From Muricauda sp. SCSIO 65647 (GTDB taxonomy: Bacteria > Bacteroidota > Bacteroidia > Flavobacteriales > Flavobacteriaceae): a DNA stretch of 64,000 nucleotides. Positions 10,601 through 20,200 of the stretch are shown here, in pieces. A model generated the notes under the pieces. The model was not told where the DNA came from. It worked only from the letters and a program-made list of their open reading frames with translations, and did no database searches. Positions within the stretch are counted from its first letter, which is position 1; each line of letters begins with the position of its first letter. The DNA is taken from contig NZ_CP091037.1 of NCBI RefSeq assembly GCF_021534965.1, positions 3,107,501-3,171,500 on the forward strand, given 5' to 3'. The position numbers and the translations under genes were made by a program.

Positions 10601-10987
10601 CATACATTTGAATTTGCAGGTAGTTTTGAGGTAGTTTTGACGGTCGAAGATGCTGAGGGATTGACCGATACAGCCACAGTTACGATAGAAGTGGAGGAAA
10701 ATAACCCTAGTGGAATTACTGATTTTGAAGCCATCATTGCGCCTAATCCAGCAGATGAAACTGCTTATTTAAGCATATTGAATATGCCAGAAGGCAGAAC
10801 GGCTACCATGATTTACTTACATGATTCGACAGGTAGATTATTGGGTGCTTTCGAACCACAGGAAGTATTTAGGGATAATAGATATGAAATTCCTGTTTAT
10901 CTGTTAAGGGATGAACTGTATTACATCAAAATAGAACTGAACAATGGCGATCCAATTGTTGTACCTTTATTAGTGAAAAATCAATAA
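1673..10987 (+). CDS. Giant T9SS-secreted multidomain surface protein (malectin/Kelch/PKD)
   Basis: A 3,104-aa protein with an N-terminal signal peptide (hydrophobic 11-26, ending near MSAQS). Rough order: sugar-dehydrogenase-like beta-propeller (30-585); Asp-rich thrombospondin-3-type calcium repeats (596-650, DSDGDGYTNGDEVDNG style); lectin-like domain (660-895); DUF1573/ASPM-type Ig domain (900-1005); malectin (1012-1188); cadherin-like Ig (1190-1285); second malectin (1287-1462); second Ig (1463-1560); Kelch propeller (1561-1873); DUF1573-like domain (1880-1976); an Ig-like domain split by a carbohydrate-binding-like insert (1977-2306); eight PKD domains (2312-3010, WDFGDG motifs); C-terminal T9SS type A sorting domain (3016-3104, starting near IAPNPADE). 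No catalytic module was recognised. The content suggests a secreted, probably surface-attached glycan-binding adhesin. It is followed by a strong terminator and by a paralogue. The ATG at 1673 is chosen because the signal peptide starts there. Confidence 0.9.
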   Translation: MKKNYPNLPKYFIVCFVISILGFFQMEMSAQSFNSSNLTGESLVNPTSLAFGPDDKLYVAQQDGTIHQYTVSRDAAPPGSGTYSVTGNLVINDIKLKVKNHNDSGVLDNIDPAVNQKRQVTGLVVAGTTSNPIIYVSSSDPRIGGASSSNPTGELDRNLDTNSGVLSRLTWNGSGWNHVDLVRGLPRCEENHATNGMDIFTKDGSTYLLLQQGGNTNKGAPSNNFGGIGETYLAGAILIVNLTQLEGMTVYTDPRTGSDYVYDLPTLNDPTRTDIDNTDPEFPYPSGHPMYNATIDLGDPFGGNNTRNQAIPEPGGPVQIFSTGWRNGYDVVVTETNLVYSVDNGGNSTWGGLPVIRLNDGTFKGDESTTTYDPGAGDYVTNEFNESGSATVWDGLHYIGTINDPNGTYYAGHPVPIRAFPGQAEVISYTYNGSSWVEASRHDFSALLSGVSGYFNSSFTMANFPDDPDQGEFLSADQNSGKVNIFDVVTSSTNGICEYTAGNFNDAMKGDLLTASFNGNINRYELNASGTGILAKDNGFLSGFGSVPLDVIAQGDLDVFPGTIWAATYGSGNITVFEPDDFGSCPQPGEQGYDPLADSDGDGYTNGDEVDNGTNHCSGGSKPEDNDGDFVSNLNDADDDNDGIADVNDPFQWDADNGTTTNLPIEYPFWNNDPGTGFAGLGFTGWMTNGSTDYLDQYDFDNLSFGGAGGKATIDFVSEGNALGTSNNQDNGFQFGVNVDSNSNPFTVYAVIETPFGGNDPVDTESYGIQIGLGDQDNYFKLAISTGTSTSDNEYGFDTVLENGGTVTSNSYDAAGFSAANNIHLYISVNPSANTAQPFYSFDGGSTVLPLGSTISLPTSFLNAGDNQGLAVGIISTSVGSGPEYTATWDYINVTEDSNGELALTPDPVDFGTLPVTSGPVELNTFAQNIGGPSSGTISITDVSFTGTDSNLFTNGSSLPLTVGPGTSIAVPITFAPDGNAGAKSANVVITHSGTNSPLTVPITTNLSDNTSISRVNAGGAQVSSTDGGVDWEDNSAGGATSGATYSVNTGNVFSTGGAFQYNNRDASIPAYIDQTTFDAIFAQERNDEATGSEMEFTFPVTNGNYIVNLFLGNSFSGTSQIGQRVFDIEIEGTIVRNNLDLIEEFGHQVAGMLSFSAPITDGVLNLRFLHEVENPLVNAIEILDAAGQLPFDIVPIADQANYAGQQANLTAVAFGGDEGQPIIYSISGQPDGVNINTSSGLISGTITENALIGGPNNDGIHQVTVTASRAGSSNVQTQFTWTITSMTTFRINAGGVQVNATDSESDWLENATGGIYNGPGYSVNTGGIFNSNLDYANRHSSIPSYIDQATFDALFAQERFDTNGGSDMDFAIPMLNGNYAVNLYMGNAFSGTSQPGERVYDILLEGGVVRQNFDLIVEFGHQSGGMLSFPVSVTDGVLNIGFSNTVQSALVNAIEIIADNSQFPPIIIDPIADQNHQVGENPDLTITASGGDPQGNFEFSLSGQPAGIDIEPTNGLVFGTIQSSAVSGGPNGDGVHNVTVLVNKPGSAPATANFTWTIGQDWVEKNEDENYTARHECSFVQAGDKFYLMGGRENATAIDVYDYTTDSWVELANSTPVVNSTQLEFNHFQATEYEGLIWVIGAFKTNVFPNEVPADYIWAFDPTTNEWIQGPEIPSGRKRGSTGLVIYNDKFYIVGGNTDGHDGGYVAWFDEYDPRTGIWTPLADAPRARDHFHAAVIGDKMYAVGGRLSGGPGGVFAPTIAEVDVYDFTNGTWSTLPTGQNLPSERAAPAVVNFEDKLVVIGGEGNGQAYDTTEQYNPATQSWSTLADMNHARHGTQAIVSGNGIYILGGSPNLGGGNQKNMEYLGADNATGVPSISSTLSAPSIVDIPDGGSRDILISTEDGNVGIMVTSMEITGADAADFSITSGELSPGLIGTSETHTVTVALSGTGAGRNAVLAINYGTSSTTIDLTNNNIPPVVENPGTQNNVEGESVSLQIVATDASTNLDYSATGLPPDLSIDPNTGLITGTIAQAQSGDGVFQEENGLIIIETESGTLDPTWSLTTLDNETGIIGGSNYFSGTTAGNGGTIPYQINITTPGVYRFDWKSFYSGSNSTEENDSWLRFPNNNDVWFFGFRGNPVSEANLIDKIQNDFTNVVFPGGTSRYFSNPGTESDPSDDTAPVGQTGNGYFKIFLSGAQSEVYEWESFTSDNGTAHEIYVWFVNPGTYTMEISERSSGHAIHKVALYLVDGPNYTDAQLDAFPESNTGGGSQGAAANSPYTVDVTVTDDGNPQESTTEQFIWNIGPAGTTPPTALAEATPLTGVAPLQVTFTGSNSTDDSSIVSYFWDFKNGNTSTEADPPVETFDSPGIYEVELTVTDDDGLTDTDTVTIQVDGANNPPTAVAEASPESGAAPLQVTFTGSNSTDDIGVVSYAWDFKDGGSSTEADPIYTFDSGGTYEVELTVTDGGGLTDTDTVTITVNESPVALAEATPLEGDAPLQVTFTGSNSTDSDGTIESYAWDFGDGGTSTEADPVYTFNTAGTYDVELTVTDDGGLTDTDTVTITVNEPNQQPTALAEATPLEGDAPLQVTFTGSNSTDSDGTVESYAWDFGDGGTSTEADPVYTFNTVGTYDVELTVTDDGGLTNTDSVTITVNEPNQQPTALAEATPLEGDAPLQVTFTGSNSTDSDGTIESYAWDFGDGGTSTEADPVYTFNTAGTYNVELTVTDDGGLTDTDTVTIVVSDPANEPPVAVATANPTEGDAPLPVIFDGSGSTDDVGIVSYFWDFKDGTTSNEINPVTTFDIAGTYEVELTVTDGGGLMNTTTITITVNEPAGNEVPEAVASATPDSGNAPLEVMFTGSNSTDDVGIVSYAWDFGDGGTSAEADPVYTFNTAGTYEVELTVTDGGGLTDTDTVTIQVTEPGGNQAPEAVVSATPLSGQAPLEVSFIGSSSTDDVAVVSYLWDFGDGETSTEPDPTHTFEFAGSFEVVLTVEDAEGLTDTATVTIEVEENNPSGITDFEAIIAPNPADETAYLSILNMPEGRTATMIYLHDSTGRLLGAFEPQEVFRDNRYEIPVYLLRDELYYIKIELNNGDPIVVPLLVKNQ
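9128..9919 (+). repeat. Three in-frame 264-bp PKD-encoding direct repeats
   Basis: PKD units 3 to 5 of the first giant protein start at 9128, 9392 and 9656, a strict 264-bp (88-codon) period. They stay nearly identical in DNA, including silent positions (for example the shared CTCCTCTAGAAGGTGATGCA), while the other five PKD units in the protein are clearly diverged. The third unit diverges over its last 30 bp or so. This points to recent tandem duplication or gene conversion. Confidence 0.85.
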
Positions 10988-11019
10988 GCCATAAAAGGAA
11001 TATTCTTACGGTAATTATA

Positions 11020-11049
11020 AAAAGGGGAAGCTTTTTGGCTTCCCCTTTT
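11020..11049 (+). terminator. Rho-independent terminator after first giant gene
   Basis: A perfect 12-bp stem (AAAAGGGGAAGC paired with GCTTCCCCTTTT) with a 6-nt loop TTTTTG lies 32 bp after the stop at 10987. The right arm ends in a T-run, and an A-run opens the left arm, so it could work in both directions. It implies the two giant genes are transcribed separately. Confidence 0.85.
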
Positions 11050-11208
11050 CTTATACCATAATCTTAACAAATCATTGCTTTGTCATTTGTCGAGATAATG
11101 GCCCAATTAGTCGAATATGACATCTCCGTAATATTTCTAATCTTAAAAAAAGATACATTTATATGGTCCCCCATTACTTGTTGATTTCCTAACGCCAACC
11201 GAGACACT

Positions 11209-14200
11209 ATGAAAGGTTTTTACAACATTCACTTTAGAGTGATTATTTTCTTAGCTGCAATTTTTTCAGCTGCTTCATTATATGGACAAAGCTTTAATTC
11301 AACAGGGCTTTCAGGAGAGAGTCTGGATAATCCGACATCACTTGCCTTTGGTCCTGATGAAAAGCTCTATGTGGCCCAGCAAGATGGAACTATTCATCAA
11401 TATACCGTAACTAGGGATGGTGCTCCAGCGGGTAGTGGGTCATATTCCGTCACCAACACCGTCGTCATCAATGATATCAAGTCGAGCGTTCTAAACCACA
11501 ATGATATTGGTGAATTGGACAACAGTGGTAGTGCGGTCAATGGAAAACGTCAGGTTACGGGCATTTTGGCAGCGGGCACGGCCACCAACCCTATTTTATA
11601 TGTGACCTCTTCAGATCCACGCATAGGCGGCGCCAGTAGCAGCAATCCCACTGGTGAACTTGATAGAAACCTTGACACCAATTCTGGAATACTGTCAAGA
11701 TTGACTTGGAACGGTAGCGGTTGGGACCATGTCGATTTGGTCCGCGGCTTGCCTCGTTGTGAAGAGAACCATGCTTCCAATGGTTTGGATATCTTCACAA
11801 AAAGCGGCAGCACCTATTTGCTTTTGCAACAAGGGGGCAACACTAACAAAGGAGCGCCCAGCAATAATTTTGGAGGCATTGCGGAAACCTATTTGGCAGG
11901 GGCTATATTGATAATCAACTTGACCCAATTAGAGGGCATGACAGTCTATACAGACCCCAGAACAGGTTCTGACTATATTTATGACCTGCCCACATTGAAT
12001 GATCCGACAAGAAGCGACATCACCAATACCCATTCTGAGTTTCCGTATCCTTCAGGGCACCCTATGTACAATGCAACCATTGATATTGGCGATCCTTTTG
12101 GGGGAAACAATACCCGAAATCAGGCAATTCCTGAGCCAGGGGGGCCAGTACAGATTTTTTCTTCTGGTTGGCGAAATGGTTATGATGTGGTTATAACCGA
12201 GGGCGGATTAGTGTATTCGGTCGATAATGGCGGCAACTCAACGTGGGGTGGAGTACCGCTCATCTATTTGAGCAATGGTACCTTAAAGGGTCATCATTAT
12301 ACCACCACTTATAATCCTGGAGCAGGTGATTATGTGACCAATGATTTTCATGAGAACGGTAGCAGCACGGTTTGGGACGCCCTTCACTATATTGGCTCGA
12401 TAAATGATGCAAATGGCACTTATTATGCTGGGCATCCAGTACCTATAAGGGCATTTCCCTCTGAGGCAGATGTGATTAGTTACAATTACAATGGCTCTAG
12501 TTGGGTAGAAGTGTCAAGACATGATTTCTCTACCTTGCTCAGTGGTGTGTCAGGCTACTTCAACAGTTCATTCAGTATGGCCAATTTTCCTGATGATTCA
12601 AGGCAGGGTGAATTTTTAAGCGCAGATCAAAGCAGTAGTAAGGTGAATATCTTTGATGTTGTGACTTCTTCCACAAATGGTATCTGCGAATATACCGCTA
12701 GCAATTTCAGCGATGCCATGAAGGGAGATTTGTTAACAGCATCTTTCAATGGTAAGATTAATAGGTATGAATTGAACTCATCGGGCACCATTCTGTTGGC
12801 AAAAGACAACAATTTCTTTTCAGGCTTCGGATCGGTTCCTCTAGACATAATTGCACAGGGTGATTCAGATATCTTTCCGGGTACTGTATGGGTGGCTACC
12901 TATGGATCTGACAATATCACGGTTTTTGAGCCCACTGACTTTGTAAACTGTCCACAGCCTGGCGAAGGTGGCTACGACCCATTGGCAGATTCTGATGGTG
13001 ACGGTTTTACCAACGGTGATGAGGTTGACAATGGTACCAATCACTGTTCTGGGGGTAGCAAACCTGAGGATAACGATGGTGATTTTGTGTCTGATTTAAA
13101 TGATACCGATGATGATAATGATGGTATTTTAGATGTCGACGATGCCTTTCAGTGGGATGCTGATAATGGTACTACGACCAATTTACCTGTTGATCATCCA
13201 TTTTGGAACAATGATCCCGGAACTGGTTTTGCCGGACTGGGTTTCACAGGCTGGATGACCAATGGTACCACCGACTATCTTGACCAATATGATTTTGACA
13301 ATCTTTCTTTTGGAGGTGCTGGTGGTAAGGCCACAATAGATTTTACCGGTAATGGCAATGCTCTGGGATCTTCCAATGACCAAGAAAATGGTTTCCAATT
13401 CGGTGTGAATGTAGATAGCAATTCAAATCCTTTCACAATACATTCTAAAATAGAGACCCCTTTTGGCGGAAACCTACCTGTAGGCACCCAATCTTATGGG
13501 ATTCAGATAGGAACGGGAGACCAAGATAATTACCTCAAAATTGCTGCCAGCACGGGCACCTCAACAAATGATAATGAACATGGGTTCGAAGTGGTATTGG
13601 AGATAGGAGGATCAGAGACGAGCACCTCTTTTGATGCCCCTGGGTTTTCAGCAGCCAATGCGATTGATTTGTACATAAGCGTAGATCCATTGACAAATAC
13701 TGCACAACCCTTTTATTCATTTGACTCTGGCACAACAATAAACACTTTGGGAGGCCCATTGGCTCTGCCAACAAGTTTTCTAGATTCAAATGACAATAAG
13801 GGACTTGCCGTGGGTATCATATCCACTTCGGGGGCATCGGGTCCTGATTATACCGCTACATGGGACTTTCTCAATGTCACTGAGGGTACGGTTGGCGGCC
13901 CATCCTGTTCTTGGAACGACCTGACCGATTCTGGTTTGGCACGTTTCGAGACCCGTAGAGAACATGTAGACGATAAGATATACATCATGGGAGGTTGGGT
14001 GAGTGGATTGATTGCATCGAATGCAGTTGAAATTTATGACATGACCAATGATGCTTGGAGCTTTGGAACAAATATGCCCACGAACTTGACCCACATGGGC
14101 AGTGCAGTGGTTGGTAATGAAATATGGCTTATTGGTGGTTTTGTTGGTGACCATCCAGGGGTGGCCACCGATGCAGTACATATCTATAATAGCATAACGG

Positions 14201-17200
14201 ATAGCTGGAGCACGGGGCCTAGTCTACCTATGCCCATAGGCTCTGGAGCTGCTTCTTATAATAATGGAAAAATTCACTTTTTTGGCGGATTGCTTCCCGA
14301 TAGACAGACCGATGTGGGCAATCATTATGTGCTCGATTTGAACAATATTGGTGCGGGCTGGGCCAATGCTGCCCCAATGCCCAATCCTAGAAATCATCAT
14401 GGGGCGGCAAGTGTCAATGGAATCGTGTATGCCATTGGTGGGCAATTTGGCCATGACTCAAGTCCTCAGTACCAAAATTTGGTGCACGCTTATGACCCGA
14501 ATACCGATACGTGGACGAGTCGTGCAAGCATGAATCAGAACCGCTCACATATTGAGCCTAGCACCACGGTACATGATGGAAAAATAATAATTGTTGGAGG
14601 CAGGGGAGGTCCTACGACCTTTTTTGATGAGGTATCACAGTATGACCCCGCAACCAACACTTGGACAGAGCTCTGTGCACTACCAGAAAAAAATGTTGCG
14701 CCTGTTGCCCACTCGTTCGGGGATCGATTGATAGTTTCGAGCGGAAGCGTCAACAGCACCAATAACCTGATCAAAGCAACCCGTTGGCTACAATTGGAAT
14801 CGGTCAATGCAAACCTCACTTGGACCGATAAAAATGATAATGAGAATTATGTAGGCCGACACGAGTGCGGTTTTATACAGGCTGGTGAGAAATTTTATTT
14901 GATTGGCGGTAGAGAATCTGACTTGGTTCAGTACTACGATTATACGAATGATGTATGGAACACCGTCACGGATCCGGCGCCTGAGTTGTTAAACCATTTT
15001 CAAGGTATCGAGTATAAAGGTTTGATATGGGTCATTGGAGCTCTTAAAGGAGATAACTTCCCCAATGACACACCAGCAGACTACATATGGATGTTTGACC
15101 CAGCAAACGAAGAATGGATACAAGGCCCGGAAATACCAGCGGGCAGAAAAAGAGGCTCTTCCGGTCTAGCTCTTTATAATGACAAATTCTATGTAATAGG
15201 CGGAAGCACTAATGGCCATGATGGGGGCTATGTAGCTTGGGCCGATGAGTACGATCCCATTACTGGAAACTGGACAATACTACCAGATGCACCGCATGCA
15301 CGTGATCATTTTTCAGTTTCCGTGATAGGGAATAAGCTGTATGCCATTGGTGGTAGGTTGTCGGGTGGTCCCGGAGGTTTTTTTTCACCTTACGTGGCAG
15401 AAGTTGATGTTTTCAATTTAACCACCCAAACTTGGCAAACATTGCCGGTAAGCTCGAATATCCCTACCCCAAGAGCTAGTGCCATCAACGCAGTATTTAA
15501 TGAAAATTTGTTGCTGATAGGGGGTTCGGTTCAAAACGAATTGGTTTATGGAACCGTTACCACTGGTGCGTTGCAAATCACAGAAGAGTTCGATCCCGAT
15601 ACTCAAACGTGGACCAGACTTGCAGACACCAATTATCAGCGACGAGCTACTCAGGCTATCGTTAGTGGTGACGGAATATTTATAACGGCCGGTTCTGATC
15701 AATTGGGAGGTGCCCAACAGAAAAATATGGAATTTTATGGGCAAGACAATCCTTCAGGAACGGCAATAATGGCCAGTCAATTCTCGGCGCCTTCTTCAAT
15801 AAATGTTGAATTGGGTTCAAATGCCAACGAATCACTGGTCGTTTCGCAGGGCAACACGGGCATTTTTGTTAAATCAATGGAAATTTCAGGTACTAATGCT
15901 TCAGAGTTCAGTCTTGTGACCGGTGGGTTGACCAATAACCTATTGTTACCCAACAGCACTCACAATTTCGGTATCGGATTTGACGGGACCACTAGTGGGG
16001 CTTCAGCTATTCTAACTATTGAATATGGGGGTAATTCCCAACAACAAATACAGCTGTTTGGTCCATTGGACGTCAATACAGACTGGGTTGATAAGAATGA
16101 AAGTGAGAACTATACAGCGAGGCACGAATGTTCCTTTGTGCAATCTGGTGATAAGTTTTATTTGATGGGTGGGCGAGAGAATGCCACTACCATTGATGTG
16201 TATGACTATGGCACCAATACATGGAGTCAATTGTTGAATTCTGCACCCGAAGAATTCAACCATTTTCAGGCAGTGGAGTATCAGGGTTTGATTTGGGTCA
16301 TTGGGGCTTTTCGAACCAATGTATTTCCGAATGAAATCCCGGCAGATTATGTCTGGGCCTTTGACCCTTCCACCAATGAATGGATACAGGGTCCGGAGAT
16401 TCCATCGGGCAGAAAAAGGGGTTCTGCAGGTTTGGCCTTGCACAACGGTAAGTTTTATATAGTGGGTGGCAATACCGATGGCCATGATGGGGGGTATGTT
16501 GCATGGTTAGATGAATATGACCCAGCGACAGGTATTTGGACCCAGTTGACAGATGCCCCAAGGGCTAGAGACCATTTTCATACTGTGGTAATCAATGGAA
16601 AACTTTATGTTGCTGGAGGTAGGTTGTCAGGTGGCCCGGGCGGGGTATTTGCACCGACCATAGCTGAGGTCGATGTCTATGATTTAGCTAGTGGTACTTG
16701 GAGCACCCTGCCTAGTGCCCAAAATATTCCCACAGAAAGAGGGGCGCCGAGTGCGGTCAACTATAACGACAGGCTCATAGTCATTGGAGGCGAAGAGTCT
16801 ACGGCCGGGGCCTTGACCGTGACAGAAGAATACGATCCAATCGGGCAAAGCTGGAGGTCGTTGTCCGATATGAACCATGCTCGTCATGGAACACAGGCCA
16901 TTGTCTCAGGTGGTGGAATCTTCATATTGGCCGGCTCACCCAACTTAGGGGGGGGCAGTCAAAAAAACATGGAATATTTGGGGACCGATAATCCACAAGG
17001 GACAGCTCTTGTGACCAGTACCTTGGTTGCTCCGACGAACGCAGACATCATTGAAAATTCCTCGGCCAACATAGCCTTGGACGTTTCGGGTGGTAATACG
17101 GGAATCATAGTGACTTCGATGGATATATCGGGTCCTGATGCCAGTGATTTTTCTATTGTTTCAGGAGCGTTGACCAATGGCCTTTTGGCCTCTGGATCGA

Positions 17201-20200
17201 CACACGATGTAACTATAGCCCTTAGCGGCAGCGGCGCCAACAGAAGCGCGGTACTCAACATAAATTATGGGGCTTCCTCTTCGTTGATGGTTAACCTGTC
17301 GTCTGTGCTTCCGCCGAGCGATGGGGTAATCAGTTTCACGATGATGGATGCAGACACTGATGGCGAAATCTTCACCTTGGCTGACGGGCAGGTGATAAAT
17401 GTATCACAGCTTCCTGCCAGTGGCAATGTCAATATACGGGCGAACACTGTACCATCTGTTGTTGGCAGCGTCTTTTTTCAACTGTCGGGCACGACTTCGA
17501 ACACACGCAACGAAAATGGTGCTCCGTATGCGCTTTTTGGTGATAGTGGAGGTGATTATTTTCCAAGTAATCTTCCCGAAGGAAACTATAGTTTGACGGC
17601 CACGGCCTATAATGGTCCAAATCAATCGGGAGGCATGCTGGGCCAGCCACTTACTATAAACTTCTCGATTAGCCAGTCAGGAGGTGGAAATCTGCCACCT
17701 ACAGCGATTGCATCAGCGAATCCAGAATCAGGTAATGCTCCCTTATCTGTTGATTTTGTCGGTAGTGGATCTACCGACGATGTAGGTGTTACCTCCTACT
17801 TCTGGGACTTTAAGGATGGAAATACTTCTACAGATGCAGATCCGACCCATGAATTTGCTTCTAATGGAACATATATTGTGGAATTCACCGTAACAGATGA
17901 TGAGGGGCTTACCGATACCACAACGTTACCAATATCTGTTTTCACACCTGGCCAGGGCACGGAGCTTTGGCTCGAGGCGGAGTGCGCTACGGTGGGCGCC
18001 AATTGGAGCACCGTCGGCGATGTTTCGGCCTCTAACGGGGAGTACCTGTTGCCACCTTCGGGCAACAACTGGAATGCCCCGTCCTCCAATTCGGATGACT
18101 GGGTCACCTTCACCTTTAACGCCTCCCAGGGCACGTACAGCGTATACGGACTGGTGAGTGCTCCCTCGGGCAGTAACGACAGTTTCTGGGTTCGGGCCAA
18201 CGGCGGTACCTGGGTGAAGTGGAACTCCATTCCGGGAAGCGCTGCATTTTCGTGGCACCAGGTATGGGACAACGACAACGGAGACGCCATCGTCACCTTC
18301 GACTTGTTGAACGGGACAAACACGATCGACATCGCCAACCGTGAACAAGGTACAGGTCTTGACAAGCTTTACGTGACCGATACGGCCAACGTGCCCAACG
18401 GTTTTGGCGGCACCGACCCGAACTGTACGGTGACCCCCCAGCCCCCGGTCGCCAATGCGGGCCCCGACCAGACCGTGGTACTGCCCACGAGCAGTGTTAT
18501 GCTGAACGGATCGGGCAGCGATCCCGATGGCGGTGCGATTATCGCCTATCAATGGACCCAAGAGAGCGGCCCCGGCACGGCCACCTTGAGCGGCGATACG
18601 ACCCCCGACCTTACGGCCAGCGATTTGGTTGAGGGCAGCTATGTGTTCCGCCTGACGGTGACCGACGACGAGAACGACACGGGCTTCGACGAGGCCACGG
18701 TGGTGGTCAACGCACCTGGCCAGGGCACGGAGCTTTGGCTCGAGGCGGAGTGCGCTACGGTGGGCGCCAATTGGAGCACCGTCGGCGATGTTTCGGCCTC
18801 TAACGGGGAGTACCTGTTGCCGCCTTCGGGCAACAGCTACAGTGTGCCTTCTTCCGATACCGACAATTGGGTCACCTTCACCTTTAACGCCTCCCAGGGC
18901 ACGTACAGCGTATACGGACTGGTGAGCGCTCCCTCGGGCAGTAACGACAGTTTCTGGGTTCGGGCCAACGGCGGTACCTGGGTGAAGTGGAACTCCATTC
19001 CGGGAAGCGCTGCATTTTCGTGGCACCAGGTATGGGACAACGACAACGGCGACGCCATCGTCACCTTCGACTTGTTGAACGGGACAAACACGATCGACAT
19101 CGCCAACCGTGAACAAGGTACAGGTCTTGACAAGCTTTACGTGACCGATACGGCCAACGTGCCCAACGGTTTTGGCGGCACCGACCCGAACTGTACGGTG
19201 ACCCCCCAGCCCCCGGTCGCCAATGCGGGCCCCGACCAGACCGTGGTACTGCCCACGAGCAGTGTTGTGCTGAACGGATCGGGCAGCGATCCCGATGGCG
19301 GTGCGATTATCGCCTATCAATGGACCCAAGAGAGCGGCCCCGGCACGGCCACCTTGAGCGGCGATACGACCCCCGACCTTACGGCCAGCGGGCTGGTCGA
19401 GGGCAGCTATGTGTTCCGCCTGACGGTGACCGACGACGAGAACGACACGGGCTTCGACGAGGCCACGGTGGTGGTCAACGCACCTGGCCAGGGCACGGAG
19501 CTTTGGCTCGAGGCGGAGTGCGCTACGGTGGGCGCCAATTGGAGCACCGTCGGCGATGTTTCGGCCTCTAACGGGGAGTACCTGTTGCCTCCTTCGGGCA
19601 ACAACTGGAATGCCCCGTCCTCCAATTCAGATGACTGGGTCACCTTCACCTTTAACGCCTCCCAGGGCACGTACAGCGTATACGGACTGGTGAGTGCTCC
19701 CTCGGGCAGTAACGACAGTTTCTGGGTTCGGGCCAACGGCGGTACCTGGGTGAAGTGGAACTCCATTCCGGGAAGCGCTGCATTTTCGTGGCACCAGGTA
19801 TGGGACAACGACAACGGAGACGCCATCGTCACCTTCGACTTGTTGAACGGGACAAACACGATCGACATCGCCAACCGTGAACAAGGTACAGGTCTTGACA
19901 AGCTTTACGTGACCGATACGGCCAACGTGCCCAACGGTTTTGGCGGCACCGACCCGAACTGTACGGTGACCCCCCAGCCCCCGGTCGCCAATGCGGGCCC
20001 CGACCAGACCGTGGTACTGCCCACGAGCAGTGTTATGCTGAACGGATCGGGCAGCGATCCCGATGGCGGTGCGATTATCGCCTATCAATGGACCCAAGAG
20101 AGCGGCCCCGGCACGGCCACCTTGAGCGGCGATACGACCCCCGACCTTACGGCCAGCGATTTGGTTGAGGGCAGCTATGTGTTCCGCCTGACGGTGACCG

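Noticed and set aside
17926-19329. 467-codon open frame on the minus strand inside giant gene 2, plus similar frames up to 20097
   Set aside because: It lies antisense to the GC-rich 768-bp repeats and is itself repetitive in step with them. Open antisense frames are expected in such composition, and the sense frame has clear domains.
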